64,000 bases of DNA, taken from assembly GCA_017163975.1 (NCBI GenBank), contig JAFFSR010000229.1, forward strand, positions 12,418,001-12,482,000, given 5' to 3'. The notes below the pieces were generated by a model, which was not told the DNA's origin, did no database searches, and saw nothing but the letters and a program-made list of their open reading frames with translations. The translations under genes and the position numbers were made by a program. This document shows, one piece after another, positions 1 to 13,878 of the stretch. Origin of the DNA: Anastatus disparis. Lineage: Eukaryota; Arthropoda; Insecta; Hymenoptera; Eupelmidae. Every line of letters begins with the position of its first letter. Position 1 is the stretch's first letter.

Positions 1-1687
1 ATAGTCTGTCTGTATAGTCGTAAAAATTAGTTGAGTTGTAGGTTTAATTATTTTTTTTTTTTAAGGTAATTAGTACATTTTTTTCAGACATTCTAAATAA
101 TATAGTAAAAATAAGCATTAAAAAAACAACATGAAACGTGTCAAAATTTTGGCAACACAATATTAATTGTAAAAAAATACACTATGCGCTGTTATTGAAA
201 ACAACATTGAAATCATCGTGTATGCAATTTGCAGAAAAAAAATGAAAAATGAATATTTTCATGGAAACGAGTAATTTATTAATGTCAAATGTAAAATATG
301 TTGGTAGTCACGATTTGATAAAAACAATTTATTAGAATAAATATTTTACAAAATATCACTTTTCGAAATCGTTCGAGTGTTGAGCACAAAAGATTTAAAA
401 AAATTTCAAAATGTAAATTATTTTATATATCAAATGTGATGATAAAGAATAATATATATTAAATTATTCATATACGTATGTTGAAAATAAAGAGCTTATA
501 AAGTTTTGATTTTTCTACGATAAAACAAAAAATTTAAAGCATTTTTTTATTTTATAGATTCCAGTATTGATAAATAAAGGACATACTTGTAATGTTCAAT
601 TTAAAAAAAAACCCGGAATCGTATCTTTTTATACCATGTTTTATATAATCAAATGTAATTCCAATAATAATAATAACTTTTTTATCATTCTTTATAAGAG
701 TAAAAAACTACTGGCTAAACATATCCAATCTTTTTCTTAATATTATTGAATGAAAGATTTCCTAATTTATTAAGTCCAGACAACTTATAAATAAACAGAA
801 CTAAATTTCACGCAAATAAGAAAAATATACTATTTATAAAAATATCTCATGGATAAGCATAATTAGAAAATACATTTTATTTTTGGAACAATGAATAATT
901 GATGTTATTGTTATTTTACACAATATTTATTCTTAAACGCAAAGCTACTAAAGTTTTTCTCATTAATTATGTCTATTATATATTTAAAATTTTCCTGAAC
1001 ACATTATTTAAATATATCTAAGAACTTAATTATTTCAACAGTAACGACTTCCTTTTAAAAAATAATTATCAAGTGCCAGCGAGTTTGTACAATAAAAGAA
1101 AGAGAAAAAGAATTATTATATAAAATGTTTACTTTGACGAGACACATGTAAAGAAAAACCCAAATCGTACGATTATGATAAGAAAAATCAGCTTGCTAGT
1201 TGACTGATTTGCACAAGTTTAAACAAGCGATTATTGAATAAACATTAAAAATGGATTCTATCGTAATTTTTTTAGAAAAATGACGATACGATAAATTTTT
1301 AAATTCATTTGTAAAATTAATTTAAAAACTGAGTAATTTTAAAAAATTATCGAAAAAAATAAACTTGAGCGTGCATGAATAATTCATACCTATAAGTAAA
1401 AAAAAAGGCAAATATTTAAAAATACGTGTAAATTGAAAAAACCAAGTTGTATAAATTTCCATACGATCAGCGTTTTTGTCCCTAGCGCAAACCACTCGAA
1501 GTCATAGAATTCATATTAAAAATAAAAACGAAGAATAGACAAGAACTTTACTACGAGTGCCATATTTGGCTTCCATCAGGCAAACAAGCGTGTACAGCGC
1601 ATTATTAAATAATCAGCTAAATCTCTCATTGACGTAACTTTTAAAGTCAACGTGTATACATGAGTTTTTATAAAAAAAAGTTCGTAC
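1..1687. other. AT-rich non-coding stretch, probable intron
   Basis: No open reading frame with coding character is visible on either strand. The stretch is dominated by A/T runs. It lies immediately downstream, on the minus strand, of the inferred first exon at 1688-2060, so the simplest reading is first-intron sequence of a minus-strand gene whose coding exons lie beyond the left edge. That reading is inference. Confidence 0.4.
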
Positions 1688-2060
1688 CTCCACTTTAATA
1701 ATCCATGGCTCTCTTAATCACTTGAAAACACCATTGGATATTTGAAAAAATTAAAAAACTGTCACTGGCAATTAATAACGGTATACACTTTTGTTTGCAA
1801 TGACACTTTTAAATATGATGACAAAACACTGGGAAAATGAATAAAAGTTGCGTGTACACAAAAGGAAAAAGAAAAAAAATAATAATAAACGGCGAACTTT
1901 CGCCTCGCCGCTCTCAGCTGCAACTACTTAATACCTAAAACTCAGGCTCTCCTCGCAATACAACACCGCGCGTATACGTAATAGCTTTAGAGCGCGTTAT
2001 TTAAGCGACTATATAGCAAGCCCCTTCTCTTTCTCTCTCTCTCTTTTTATAATTTCAACT
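1688..2060 (-). other. Probable non-coding first exon (5' UTR) of a minus-strand gene
   Basis: Starting from the predicted TSS at 2060, minus-strand sequence runs 373 bases to a donor-like GAG|GTACGA whose last exonic base is 1688. Only very short upstream ORFs occur (for example ATG GAT TAT TAA near the 3' end). A leader exon with the start codon in a later exon off the window fits. RNA evidence is absent, so the donor is a pattern match only. Confidence 0.3.
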
Positions 2061-2091
2061 GAACGCGTGTGTAACGATCGCGTAATATAAA
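2057..2091 (-). promoter_or_regulatory. Core promoter: TATA box plus TCAGTT initiator
   Basis: Read on the minus strand, TTTATATTA (2083-2091) lies 31 bases upstream of the A of an arthropod-type initiator TCAGTT (2057-2062; predicted start at 2060). This is the expected TATA-initiator spacing. A GA-rich stretch (about 2027-2047) lies just downstream of the predicted start. The implied transcript runs leftwards. Confidence 0.45.
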
Positions 2092-2099
2092 CTCCGAGC

Positions 2100-5000
2100 G
2101 AGCAGTTTTTTTTGCCTTTTTTTTGCATTTTGTTCGAAACTTTCTTGGATGCTTTTATTTTACAGTCGTGTAGCATGCGTATACAAGATGTAATGAACGT
2201 AATATAATCGTTTATTAAAGTGAATTTAATGACCGGATGTGTATGTTAAATTTGGAATATTTTTTTTTTCTTGAATTATTGAAGAAAAAGATTAGAGCAG
2301 TAAATCATATTTATTAAGATTCTTTCACTATTTTGGTATAACTTATTGAAAATATTAAAATGTTTTATTATGCTTTTTGCTTTCACTTGCAATAATGCAG
2401 AAGTACGTAGTAAAAGTGTAAGCCGTTAAAAAGCCACGCTTAAATTTTAACATTATAAATTTTTACGGAAGAAAATTCGCTGCGCGTATAAAAAAATTTA
2501 TATCTATTATTTCCTTTAGATTCTTTTTTTCTTCTTATTTCTTTCTTTCTTTTTTTTCCTTCTCAACGATGAATTTTCAAGGTCCCTTTTATATTCGTAT
2601 ATTTTCTTACAAACTTTTCCCTCCAACGATTCTTCTTCTTCTTCTTATTCTTCTTGGCACGCGAACGAGACGTTGGCTTTGACTTTGCTTCTCATTCCTA
2701 TATATTATCTATTGTATAGCTCGTTTTCAGCTTCAATTGTATAGCTGTATATACATAAGCAAAAAAAAAAGAGAGAAAAATTTTTGTAGCACAAGAGGAT
2801 ATTGAAGCTGCGAGAGTTTGAAAAGGAAAGCCAAACTTTAGCTGCGGTATTTTCAGTATAGATATACAAGCACGATGCGAATAAATACTCGAGTATATAC
2901 GCGTATTTGTTGCTGTCTACGGATTTTAAGAAAACGAGAAAATAATGTGTTGAACGATTGACAAATGATCGCCTTTTTTTTTCCTTAAATTTATTGATAA
3001 ATCGAGGTTTGCACAATATTAGATTGCCAAAGATGTTTTCTTTTCTTTTGATTTTTATTGCTTTTGACTATTTTGCTTTTTTTTTATTTTACTTTTTGTA
3101 TAACTTTTTGTTAATTTTCTCTAAAAAAATGTAATCTCGAAAAGAAACATAATTTGATATGAATATACCTAAAAAGGAAAGACACACAAACCATATCACA
3201 TGAGTCACAAAGTTGAACTTCCTAAATTTTGTCTATTACACACAAGAAATGAAGTACATTTTAAAATGTGAATAAACATCTTGTTCAATATTATGTAAAC
3301 GTCATTACGAATAAGCCAGAGCATCACTCAAACCCTTAAAATAAATAGAAACGTTATGCGTGGGATTATTTTTCTCTGAAAGATTTAAAATCCGAAAATT
3401 ACTGAAAATCGTATATTTAGATTTAAGCAGCAGCGTGCTTCCTTTAGCCATCTAGCGTGCGACAGTTTTCAAAGTCATTGCCAAAAGGAAGACGAGAAAT
3501 GCGATAATTTAATGGTTTTGCAAATAGAACGTACAACGAAAGTTATAAATTATTATGCTAATGCACGAGCTCATTTTGTTTTAATTAGGCTTACGTTATG
3601 AAGCTTTGATCGCTGATTAAGCATTAAAATTAATATTTTATTTGCCGTTTACGTATCGTACAAGTAGATTTTATGAATCATTAAATTGCTCTTTGATTAA
3701 ACGGTTTAACACTTAAAAGAACTTTTTTTCTTGTTATTTATTTTTATTTCTATTTTTTTAAATAGGGAACATAGGAATTTGATAAAATATATAGTTGTTG
3801 AGTTATTGTATTTATCAGTATAAAATTTTTGTTGAACACATACATTACTTTTATAATTTCAAGTGTTAATTTATTTGATAATATCGTCCGAGCTATAAAG
3901 CGATTACATTCAGATTACGTAATCATTTAACTTACGACTTGACGTGAAAAATTATTAAAAACATTTATATGATACTAAATAAAATATAATCTAAATTTTG
4001 ATACCCGATAAAACGTCCTCATTATAATACGTTGTGACAAAAATGTATTTTAATTCTCGTAATTAATTACTTACTATCTCAACACGCAACATCGCAATTA
4101 ATTAATTTTTATATTTCGATTGTTAATTAAAAACTCAAACATACACACGCGCAAAAAACTGTTTAACGCAAGAAGAAAAAAAAGAGATTGCGAAAAGTCT
4201 TTGAAACATCGTCGATCGTAAACAAACCAAAGTAAAACGAAACAAAGTTTCAAAGTGCACTCGCGATACAGCAATAAACTTCGGACCAAATATTTGTATA
4301 TCTTCCGAGCTTATAAAAAATTTAAGCTTTGAGATATTTTGGCTTATTTGTTTACATTATTATATTTACCGCGAGAGTCTGCATAAGCTTGGCTCTGTGA
4401 TGCTTCGGTTTTATGTGACCAATTTATTTTTTTTTTTTTTAAAGGTTCGTTTGAACAGGTGGAATTCTTTATTGAACGTGTTTATTAAATTTTATAGATT
4501 TGATTGATTTCAGATGTTATTTTTATCTTAAAAATCACTTAAAATACTCTGTAATCTTTATAAGGCACTCGAAATCTACGATGAAAAATTTACACTTTGT
4601 CAAGTCTCTGAAGCAAGGTAGTTTTTCAAATGGAATTTTGTAATAAATTATTACCAGCGCAATGTCCATTTACAAGAAATATGAATCTCTAAAAAATTAA
4701 AAACCAGTCCACTGTCCGTATATTCGGAGTCACGTTTGGAAAGAAAAGCGTCTTGTTTATTTTACAAGAAATAATGTTTACCCATCGTAAAAATTTTCCT
4801 GTTATTAATTCCAGATATAAATGATTTGTTTTGAAAAATAAGTTTGCTTCTTTAATGAAAAATTCATTATAGAAGTAATGCATACATAAAAAATAGTTAC
4901 GATTCCAATATATCAAATAATCCATCAGTGAGATAGTGAATTTTACAAAAAAGATAAATAAAAGTATAAAAAGAAACCACAAAAAATTCACGAGATAAAT

Positions 5001-8000
5001 AAAGAGTACAGAAAAAGCATAAAAAAGCTCCTTTTTATTTCATCCATACCTAATATCTTTCAGCGAGCGCAGTAGTACACTCCTTTATATTTTTTACCAC
5101 TCGGCGTGTGCTAACGTAAGAGCGTTCACTTGACTATTGAGCATATATACAGAAAAATCGACTTTCCACGTTATTTTTTTTTACTACGAATATACAACGC
5201 TTGTATATAAATGCAATACGCGTGCGTCTGTGTCTCTCTACTTATATATGTATACATATGCACATAATATGTATTTGGGATTTTAGGAGGCTCGACTAAA
5301 GCGAAAGTTACAACGCCGACATCTGATTCGTCGAGAGTCAACGTCGATCGTACGAAGCGCCGATCGCGCGATCTCCCAAGTAACCGCTTGTAACATATAT
5401 TTCTTTTTTTTTTTTTTCAAACTTCATCACGCGATCGCGTATATAATGCTTTTTTGGGGGACACTGACACGATTTTTTTTTTTTTTTACGATCATAGTGG
5501 CGTGAGTATGTATATATATATACGTTTTGGATATACGAGAGGTGAAATTTTAATGAGAAGGGGAGATATATTTTGGTTGAATGAGGAAGTTCTGTTTTTA
5601 AAGCTGGTTGATGAAATTTTTTTGGGTTTTTACGTAATTAATATTCGAATTTGTTTTTTTTTTTATATTTCAGTATTTACGTTTCACGAGAAAGATTGTG
5701 GAATAGATGTAGAATTTATATACTTTGAATTTTTAGTATAGTAGTAGTTTGGATCGTTTTAATTAAATTAGCTTTGGTTGAACTTTATAATTTATGAATT
5801 GTAATAAAATGGGACCAAAACATAAATTTTGTAAAAAATATAGTAACAAAGATATGGAGACAATGACAATGAAATTTTTATTGTATTAATTATATAAAAA
5901 TATAAAAAGTATTACTAATCGATTATTCTAAAATTATAACAAAAAACATTTACTTATCATGTTCTACCATATTTACATAAGTGATATGGACAAGTGGCAT
6001 TCGTAAAGTAAATATTTTAATAGTTGCGTTATAAAAATTTATTGTTATACTGCAAACTATAAATGTTTGAAATTTCCTTTTAAGTATATGTTCTATTAAA
6101 AAACAAAATTTTCTTTTCATTCTCTTTATTTTTGTAATATCATTTGTTCTTTTTAAATTTCTGAATAAACTACAAAGTTCAATTATTCTCACGCAAGATA
6201 ATCTTGACGTTGAACCAATTTATCAAAGTTAAAACATCTCCATTTTAAAAACTATTAATTAATACCATTATTAACCACATAGTTTAAAGTTAGCGAATAA
6301 TTAAACTTCGCAGTCCCCTTGAAATCGACCCCCAGCAGTGTTGTACCAGCGAGCAACATCGTAATAATCAATCCCAAAAAAAAAAGAAGAAGAGAATAAT
6401 AACAAAATAACAAAGTGTACGTAATCAGGCGACATGTCGTACACGCGCTTGCGTAGATTAGCTATTACGTTACAACACGTCGATGGTCAAACACATATAC
6501 GCCGTCACCACCCATATAGTTACAGTTTTTCCCCCTTCCGCGTTCTGTAGCAAAGAGGAGGCTCGTCTCCTCGTATAAAATATTTTACACGTGTCATGTA
6601 TTTTCTTTCTTACTCTTTTATTGCTGGTTAAGAATTTTTTTTCTTTTCGTATCACAATACATAGTTCATGGTCAAACAAGTCTATTGACACAGCAGCCTT
6701 TTTTTTTAATTCTTATATTGCCTTGAGTCTATATCCAAGTTTCGGTGTATTTGGTATATATCCAAGTAGTATATAGTGTGCCTGTTGTTTTTCTTTTTTT
6801 TTTGTAAACGCTTTTATTTAGCTTGTTCTAAGATAGAATAGAGTTTTTTTGTTACAGGAGTGGCGTATACGGATATGTTGGTTAATGTGTTTTCGGAGGT
6901 GTATACTACTGTTTTTTTCCAGATTATACCGGAATGATGATGCCAAGTGTAAGAGACTTGGGTTTCTTGTTTCCACTAGAACGAGGAAAAAAAAGATGCT
7001 GCTGGAAATGAGAAAAATAAAAGGGATTAGCTAGAGAATGACTGTTAATTATGGTTACACTAATAGCAGTTGCTGTTGCTAATGACAATAATGGATTATA
7101 TGATCTTTTATCCTTTTGTTAAACCATAAGATCTTCTTAATATTGTATTTTCAGAATAAATACAAAATTTAGATAATAATAACCAAATTAGTAATTTGTT
7201 AAAAATTTCATATGAAAAAATTTTGTTTTTCAAGCACTGCTGGTTAATGCTGATAAAACTACTGCAAAACTACTTTGAAATATCAGTTTCATGAAGTATT
7301 TATGTAATTATTGCTTTTTAATAGGACTGGAGAAACAAACAAGTCGAACTTTTCCTCTTACCGTATAGTTTTATCTATAAAATGAAATTTATCGTCCACA
7401 ACGATATGCCTCACATGAAACAAAAACATTATTATTGCGTAGTTACTTTTACTTAAAAAATTAGAGGTTGTTATCATTTTAATATAATTTACAATATTAT
7501 TTTTTGTTAAAACGCGAAAATTCAAATTTTATTTTTTGAAAATAACAAAAAAGTTTCAAGGTACTGCTTAAATTTGATTGAAGCGATTAAATATTATTAT
7601 TTATTATCATACGTCGGTATTGATATAATGTATATATGATAAAGAAAATAAATCATCGAAAGGTAAATTGTACAAGGTCAATGTTTGAAAAACAAAGTTG
7701 AAAAAAATATTCATTACCCAGTTTCGTATGAGAAAAATAACATTAAAAAAATTGTTTTATTCATGAGTGACTTTCATAATCTTCGATGATCAAGGGACTG
7801 ACAAATAACAAATACATATTCATAGATTTTGGAGGCTCGACTTAAAAAGAATTTATAGAATCTTATTTTTTTCAAATTGAAACGTTCACTGACTTCAACA
7901 TAACCAAATCTCCTGATTTTATTTTCAATTAATCTTGGGCTTGGGCAACACACTATAAATTATATTTTTGTTTTTTTCGAAAATCCAATCCCCAATCTAT

Positions 8001-10930
8001 TCGCAATCGTAGTAGATACTTTATAGAAAATACGTCGTAAGGTTCTCATGAACGTTTGACTTTGCAGTTGAAAAATAAGGTTGAAGAACTGCGCTTTATT
8101 TACTTGTAATGCTCACGTGCAAAACGAGCGTTAAACACGTAATAAGAGATATCATTATTGCGTAATATATACGTAGACAAACAGGTATTTTAAATTTATA
8201 ATCGTTTTTTTTTTTTGCAAACATTTTTGATACAAGAATTTTTTACTGGTACTTTTTTATTCCAAACATTTTAAAATGAAAAAAAAGCAGAATAAAGAAT
8301 TGATATTTTAATCTTTGCAGAAAAATATAAAATTTACAGTGAAATTCGTTTTACACGGTAGTCTCTCAATGTAATCCAGTGCTATTTTTGTTGAAGGAAT
8401 GCAGGCAAAAAAAAAAATATTGCAATTCCAGCGCAGAGAAAAAAAACTAAAAAATTTATGGTTTACATGTATACGCATGCATACTTTATGGTTTTTACAT
8501 TTTTAAAATTAAATATTTTCCCTGGAACAATGCCGTTAAAATTTCAAATACCACCCGCACGTAAAGCCCATTTTTCCTCCGAGCAAAACCATAAAAACTT
8601 TCATTTTTTTTTTAATAATAATAAAAAAAAAATAATCGTACACGCTAAAATAAAGACGCAGGTGCGAAGCGCATTTTTTTAACACTAGTATCACTAGCTT
8701 TTTACACGCAAGATTATACCCATTCGTACATGAGCATTATACAGTTGCTTACACACTCGTCGACACAAGTGAAGCGACGCATTTTGCGCTTATGTGCGTG
8801 CATTCATAAACACGCGTATATATACGTGAAACTTACTCTCTAACTTAAAAAGGCAAACGACTCGTAAGATGTCTACTTTTTTTTCTTTATTCTCTCATGC
8901 CTTTATGCATTACAAGTTGCTATGCGGTACTGCGCACAATATGTATAAATATACACGAATTTTACTTATGGCAGGTGTTTTGTTTACTCAGCCTCAAGTG
9001 CTTTAATGTTTAACACGCAGCAAGCTCAATGGGTTATTATTTTTTTTTGTATTAGGTATACTTTGTTTTTCTTTTACATACTGACAAAAGAGTTTTAATA
9101 TTACTCGCGTATACATCAGATAATGGATCTGATTGAGATGATACGGTTTAATTAATGACCGATTTATTTAATAGTAACTTTTATTATTGATTGTTCCTTT
9201 CTTGAAATGGGAAGCTAGTATTAGCGTTATTGACGATCGGTTTTTAATTGTTTTTTTATTGTACTTTTAGCTAAGTGAATTTACTTAACTTTCAAGGAGA
9301 GAGTTTTATCTCGAGATCTAGGATTTATTTGATTCTAATTTTGCAATATTTTTTATTGTTTAAAATTATAAAAGATATGTGCTTACTTGATCGATTTCTT
9401 AAAAGTTATTAGATGTTTTTCATATGTATATAAAAGATTTTTAAAATTACCATCCATTACAAAGCCGTATTGTTTTTATGAAAATTGAGAACAATTTTCA
9501 ACAGGAATAAAAATAATACAGAAATTTAAATTTTAAATATAAACCGAAAATCAAGGATAAATTTTATTCTAGATTTTAATTTATCTCTGATACATTCATA
9601 ACTTTTTAACAAATCGAGCCTTATCGATTTGATCCAAGTTTAATATACTTCTGGTTAAAATCTTCTTTAATTATTAATTCAAGAACATTGCGGCATTAAA
9701 TTGGATGCAAATTATTTTCATGTTCTCCGACACGGTATTTTTCATGATTTTACAAATAAACAAAATATTCAACATGATACCGAATAGTTTAATTCTTATA
9801 TAAATAGAACGAAAAATTTGAAACACATTAGAAATATTCTGTTTGTATTAAAGTTTTTATCAGAAACTCTTTACAATGAAAAGTTTAAAAAGTATGTTTA
9901 TTTTAAAAATTATCAATAAAAGTATGTCATTGTGATTTTATCTTTTATTATATATAAATAAATAAAATAAGTTTATTTCAGCCTTTCAGCCCATAAATGT
10001 ATTTTATTTGCATTTAAAATTTTATTATTTATTCAATTTCCTTTCATCAACTATTTTTTTTTATTCATTGTTTGTAATAATTTAATTATTAGCTTTCTAT
10101 TAATATTCAAAAAATTTTGAATGGTTTATCAAGAAAACTGACAACGTAATATATTCGTATTAATAAAGCTGACAATATTTACAAATTTATAAAAAATCTA
10201 CGCAGCAAGAGCCATGTATTTCATAAAATTACTATGCGATATTAATAAAAATAAAACAGTTTAATCTTCTTATCTTATTGGACAGGTGGACTGTGAGAAG
10301 TCTAGGAAAAATTATTACATTTAATCTTAATTAATTGATAAAAACTATAGAATTAATCATCACTGAAAAAATTCTATTTAAAATCTAGATTAATAATGCT
10401 TTTAATACACACTCTGAAGTGTGATAAAAAAAGAAATCCATAATAAGTGAAAAAATCAAGTTTAAAGCAGTAACTAAATTTTAGGAGAGCATGAGTTTCA
10501 AATTAGGTGGCGTGAATTCTCTACCTTTGAAAACTGTAGCGATTTGATTGAAATAAATAAGATATGATAATAGCTACCTTATCAGGTGCATATTATAATT
10601 TGAATAAAAAATGAATTCATACGTCTGTACGTAGTGTTTTGGTTTATTGGTTTATTTATAAAAATTGCACTTGAAGTCATTGATACTTCAACTTCAATTT
10701 ATTCTTGTCTCGCAAGACTTCAATTATTTACAATTAAAAATCCAAAAATAAAAAAAGAAATACATAAACTGCAATTGAACAAAAGAAATCTTAAACCGTT
10801 TGAGATATATATATACGATTAATCGATAAAAGAAAAAAATTCATAAGATAAGCCAGCTGTGCCGCTGCTTAATAGATCAAAATCAAAATTGATATATTTT
10901 CCAATAAATAGCCCGGCAACGCTAATCGTA
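2100..10930. other. Long AT-rich intergenic region, no gene recognised
   Basis: I read both strands and found no ORF with recognisable protein character. The longest frames (about 60-104 codons, for example 2705-3016 minus, 4689-4991 minus and 5454-5741 plus) are low-complexity Phe/Tyr/Lys/Ile/Asn translations of AT-rich DNA. Islands of higher GC occur near 5280-5400, 6300-6560 and 8650-8850, mostly CG-containing runs such as CGATCG and CGTATATACG. They may be regulatory, but nothing defines a function. Confidence 0.45.
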
Positions 10931-10975
10931 ATCTTATAAGGTAGTTCGGTCTTTTATTTTAACACATCGATTAAC

Positions 10976-13211
10976 ATGTTTCCGCAGAAGCGCATCCTCA
11001 TAGTTGTTCTAGCGACAATTGCGTTGCTGGACTTTAAAATTTACCATGCGGAAGCCAAGCCAGCCGAAGGGAATAACCAACTAATGTAAGTACAAGAGAA
11101 TCATCTCGCTCTTATGAACATTTTCTAATATTTTTTTTTCTTTGAAATAAGGCAATGGTTAAGAAAAGTTAAAAAAAAAAAAAAAGGTTTTTTTTATAGA
11201 AAATTTTACTCTATGGTTGCAGAACTTTTACATCGTGGAAAGTATAAGTGTTTGAATAAAAAAATTTGAAGTTAAATATTTAAGAGTTACATAGTTGAGA
11301 TTTTTTTTTAATTCAACGCTTGATATATTGAATTTTGTTGGAACTTCAAGTATTTCATGAAGTATTTTGCGATTATGTAACGCGAATGTATAGATTACGC
11401 GACATTTTTAATCGTGCAACAAGACATTGCATTGAAAATATAAAAAATTTGAATATACGTAAAATCAATATGTAAAAGCAAAACATGAAAAAATAGAATT
11501 TGATATTTTAATTAAATTAAACGTCAATATTTGATTATAAATCGATCGAACAATCAGGTCAAGTGCTTAGTTTTGATGGCTTTTAAGTCAATCATATCAT
11601 GTTGAAGTTATTTATTTTATATAGATGCATACATTGTCATAAGAAGGCTTGGTATTAAATGGAAGTGGATGGGAAAATTTTCGTAATCATGTAAAAAATT
11701 CTTACAAAAAAATATCAATGAAATTCTAACTTTTTACATCAGAATATATATAAGTTTATAATTTCAAAAAAATATTCTAAATCAAGTAATAATTCTTTCC
11801 CTTGCAATTATGAGATTTAAAGATACGAACGTAAACAGAAAAGAATAAATATACAAGAGCTAAAATAGACGAAAATTAATATTTTAAAATTTCATAACAG
11901 ACTTAAATAGTAGAAAAAAAATGTATTAAAATTAATTTCATTTTTATTAATATTGAATAAAATTTTCAAGTGACCTAATCACGAGTTACTAAAGAAGCAA
12001 TGATAACAGAAATTTATTTTGTACGTGTAAGCTGCGTGGGTTGATATTTTTTAATAGGGTTACTATTTTTTACTTTTTCGCGAACTATATTTCTGTGACA
12101 TTTAGAAAAAACAATTTTCGTTTCCCCCTGCGTATCCTTGACCTTTACCAAATATCCTTGAAATTTCATATATTTTCATACATTTTTTTTGGACACAAAA
12201 TTTATTGTTAGGTCAATTATCACTATTAATATTATTAAAAAAATAAAAAATTTGAAATATTAAAAAAATTATAAAATTAAAAATTATTGTTCAGAGATTA
12301 TGCTACCTTACTTCAAATAAGACCAAGGAAAGTCATCCATGAAGTAGTCATCAATGATCTTATCGACACGAATATTGAAGCCATCCAAAATGGTATGATA
12401 GAATTGGATCCAACAGATCTTCGGGATATGAATATTCCAATCGTTTGGGGGGTAAATATCTAACATGTCATTTAATATTGATATGAAAAAATAAAATAAA
12501 TTTAATTAATGTAACAATTAATTTTTAATTGACAGGTTAACATGAATCTTCACACTGGTTGGCTACAAAATTTGTCAATGTTGAAACGCGCTGGTAAATG
12601 CATGCTTACTTACACGCAAAAAGTTATAACAGTCGATACGATTTTTGGCTGGGAAAATTTAGTTGTAAGTATTGAATATCAACTCGTTCGATTATTTAAT
12701 CAGTTTTATGATTTCACAAAATGGATAAACTGTTATTATCTTTTAATAGTTCGATTACCGTTATTTGATGAAAATTGGATTAATCAAAAAACAAGGCGAT
12801 TTCCACGGTGAATTGGAAGACATTAAGATCAGATCTGTTGTAGATGTTGACCTTGAAAATTATCAAGTTATATTGAAGCATTTAGATTTTCTCAGCGCAG
12901 GGTAAATATGTTCACTTTATTAAATTTATTTTAAACTTTGATATTTTTAAATATTAATTTGCTATCATTTTTTTTATAGAAAAATCACGCTGAAATTGGA
13001 GGGACACTTTACGGATTTTATTTATAATATCATAATCAAAGCTGCTACAACATTAGCCAAGGCAACTGTACTTAAAACAATCGAAGAAAAAGGAACGGTT
13101 TTACTTCAATATCATATCGATAGAATAAATAAACAAATTGGAAAGCATCGTTCGTTCACGTTTGTCAATCTTGTCGGTCCAAATCAATACGCCAAGATTT
13201 TAAATGCATAA
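10976..13211 (+). CDS. Secreted mite group-7-allergen-like protein (five exons, complete)
   Basis: Exons: 10976-11085, 12295-12451, 12536-12664, 12750-12901, 12980-13211. All have GT/AG borders and the reading frame is kept through every junction, giving 259 residues. Residues 1-27 form a signal peptide (MFPQKR, then a hydrophobic run, then HAEA). The body has alternating hydrophobic strands and helices, with a central block containing GWLQNLSMLKRAGKC, DTIFGWENLVFDYRYLMKIG and ELEDIKIRSVVDVDLENY, and a C-terminal amphipathic helix. Order and spacing of these blocks match my recollection of the group 7 allergen family (Der p 7-like, a half BPI/LBP-type TULIP fold that binds lipids). Insects carry secreted homologues of unclear role. 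The likely function is extracellular binding of a hydrophobic ligand (inference). The start is the first ATG before the signal peptide. A TATA-like CTTATAAGG lies about 40 bases upstream. The JHBP/takeout family, another TULIP group, is the main alternative. Confidence 0.75.
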
Positions 13212-13278
13212 TTGAGAAATCATTTTTTTATGTAATTTTTTTTAAAGAAGTTATTTATTTAAATTTATCATATAAGCA

Positions 13279-13284
13279 AATAAA
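13279..13284 (+). terminator. Polyadenylation signal AATAAA
   Basis: A canonical AATAAA lies 68 bases after the stop codon of the group-7-allergen-like gene, followed by T/GT-rich sequence. A further AATAAA-type site occurs near 13350. Either could define the 3' end. Confidence 0.5.
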
Positions 13285-13592
13285 CATCGTATTTTGTGTT
13301 ACTTGCATCTGAATGCAATATTTTTTATATATATAAATTTTTATCAATAAAAAATTGTATTAGGCAAAAAAGAAAAATTAAATTTTAAAAGTGAAATAAT
13401 TATTTTAAAATACCTTTTATTAATCAGCTTTAAAAAATAAATTTTATTAAAAATCAGAAATTTTAAAAGATTAAATATTCCTTCATATCTGTTTATAACT
13501 TACCAAAAAAATTTTTTTTTGACAAAGGTAAAAAAAATTGATGTTTAATAAAAATAAGATATTTTTAATTGGGAGCTTGCATGAAAAAATGC

Positions 13593-13862
13593 ATTATATC
13601 CGTCAGATAGAATACGAAAAAAAAAGACCCGTATTTTTTCGTTTTTTAAAATATGATGAATTGCAAAAATTAAAGCCACTAGAAGTTAATATAATTTTGA
13701 TATATATAGATATAGCCGCCAATGTACATGACGTCACGAGTTCACCTGTACTCGTGACGTCACACCAATTTTCGACTGCTTCCATCTCTTTGAGTTTTCA
13801 TTTTTATGATGAAAAAAAAATACGTGTCCTTTATTTTTTTTTTTCTAAATGACGGATATAAT
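13593..13862. mobile_element. MITE-like element with terminal inverted repeats and central palindrome
   Basis: ATTATATCCGTCA (13593-13605) is matched perfectly in inverted orientation by TGACGGATATAAT (13850-13862). Similarity continues inward (AGAA after a short gap, then CGTATTTTTT in both arms). The middle holds a perfect 13-bp inverted repeat, TGACGTCACGAGT (13729-13741) and its complement (13750-13762), around an 8-base loop. There is no transposase, so it would be non-autonomous. I could not fix the target-site duplication. A 104-codon plus frame and a 60-codon minus frame inside it are not convincing genes. Confidence 0.55.
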
Positions 13863-13878
13863 ACATCAATTATTTTCA

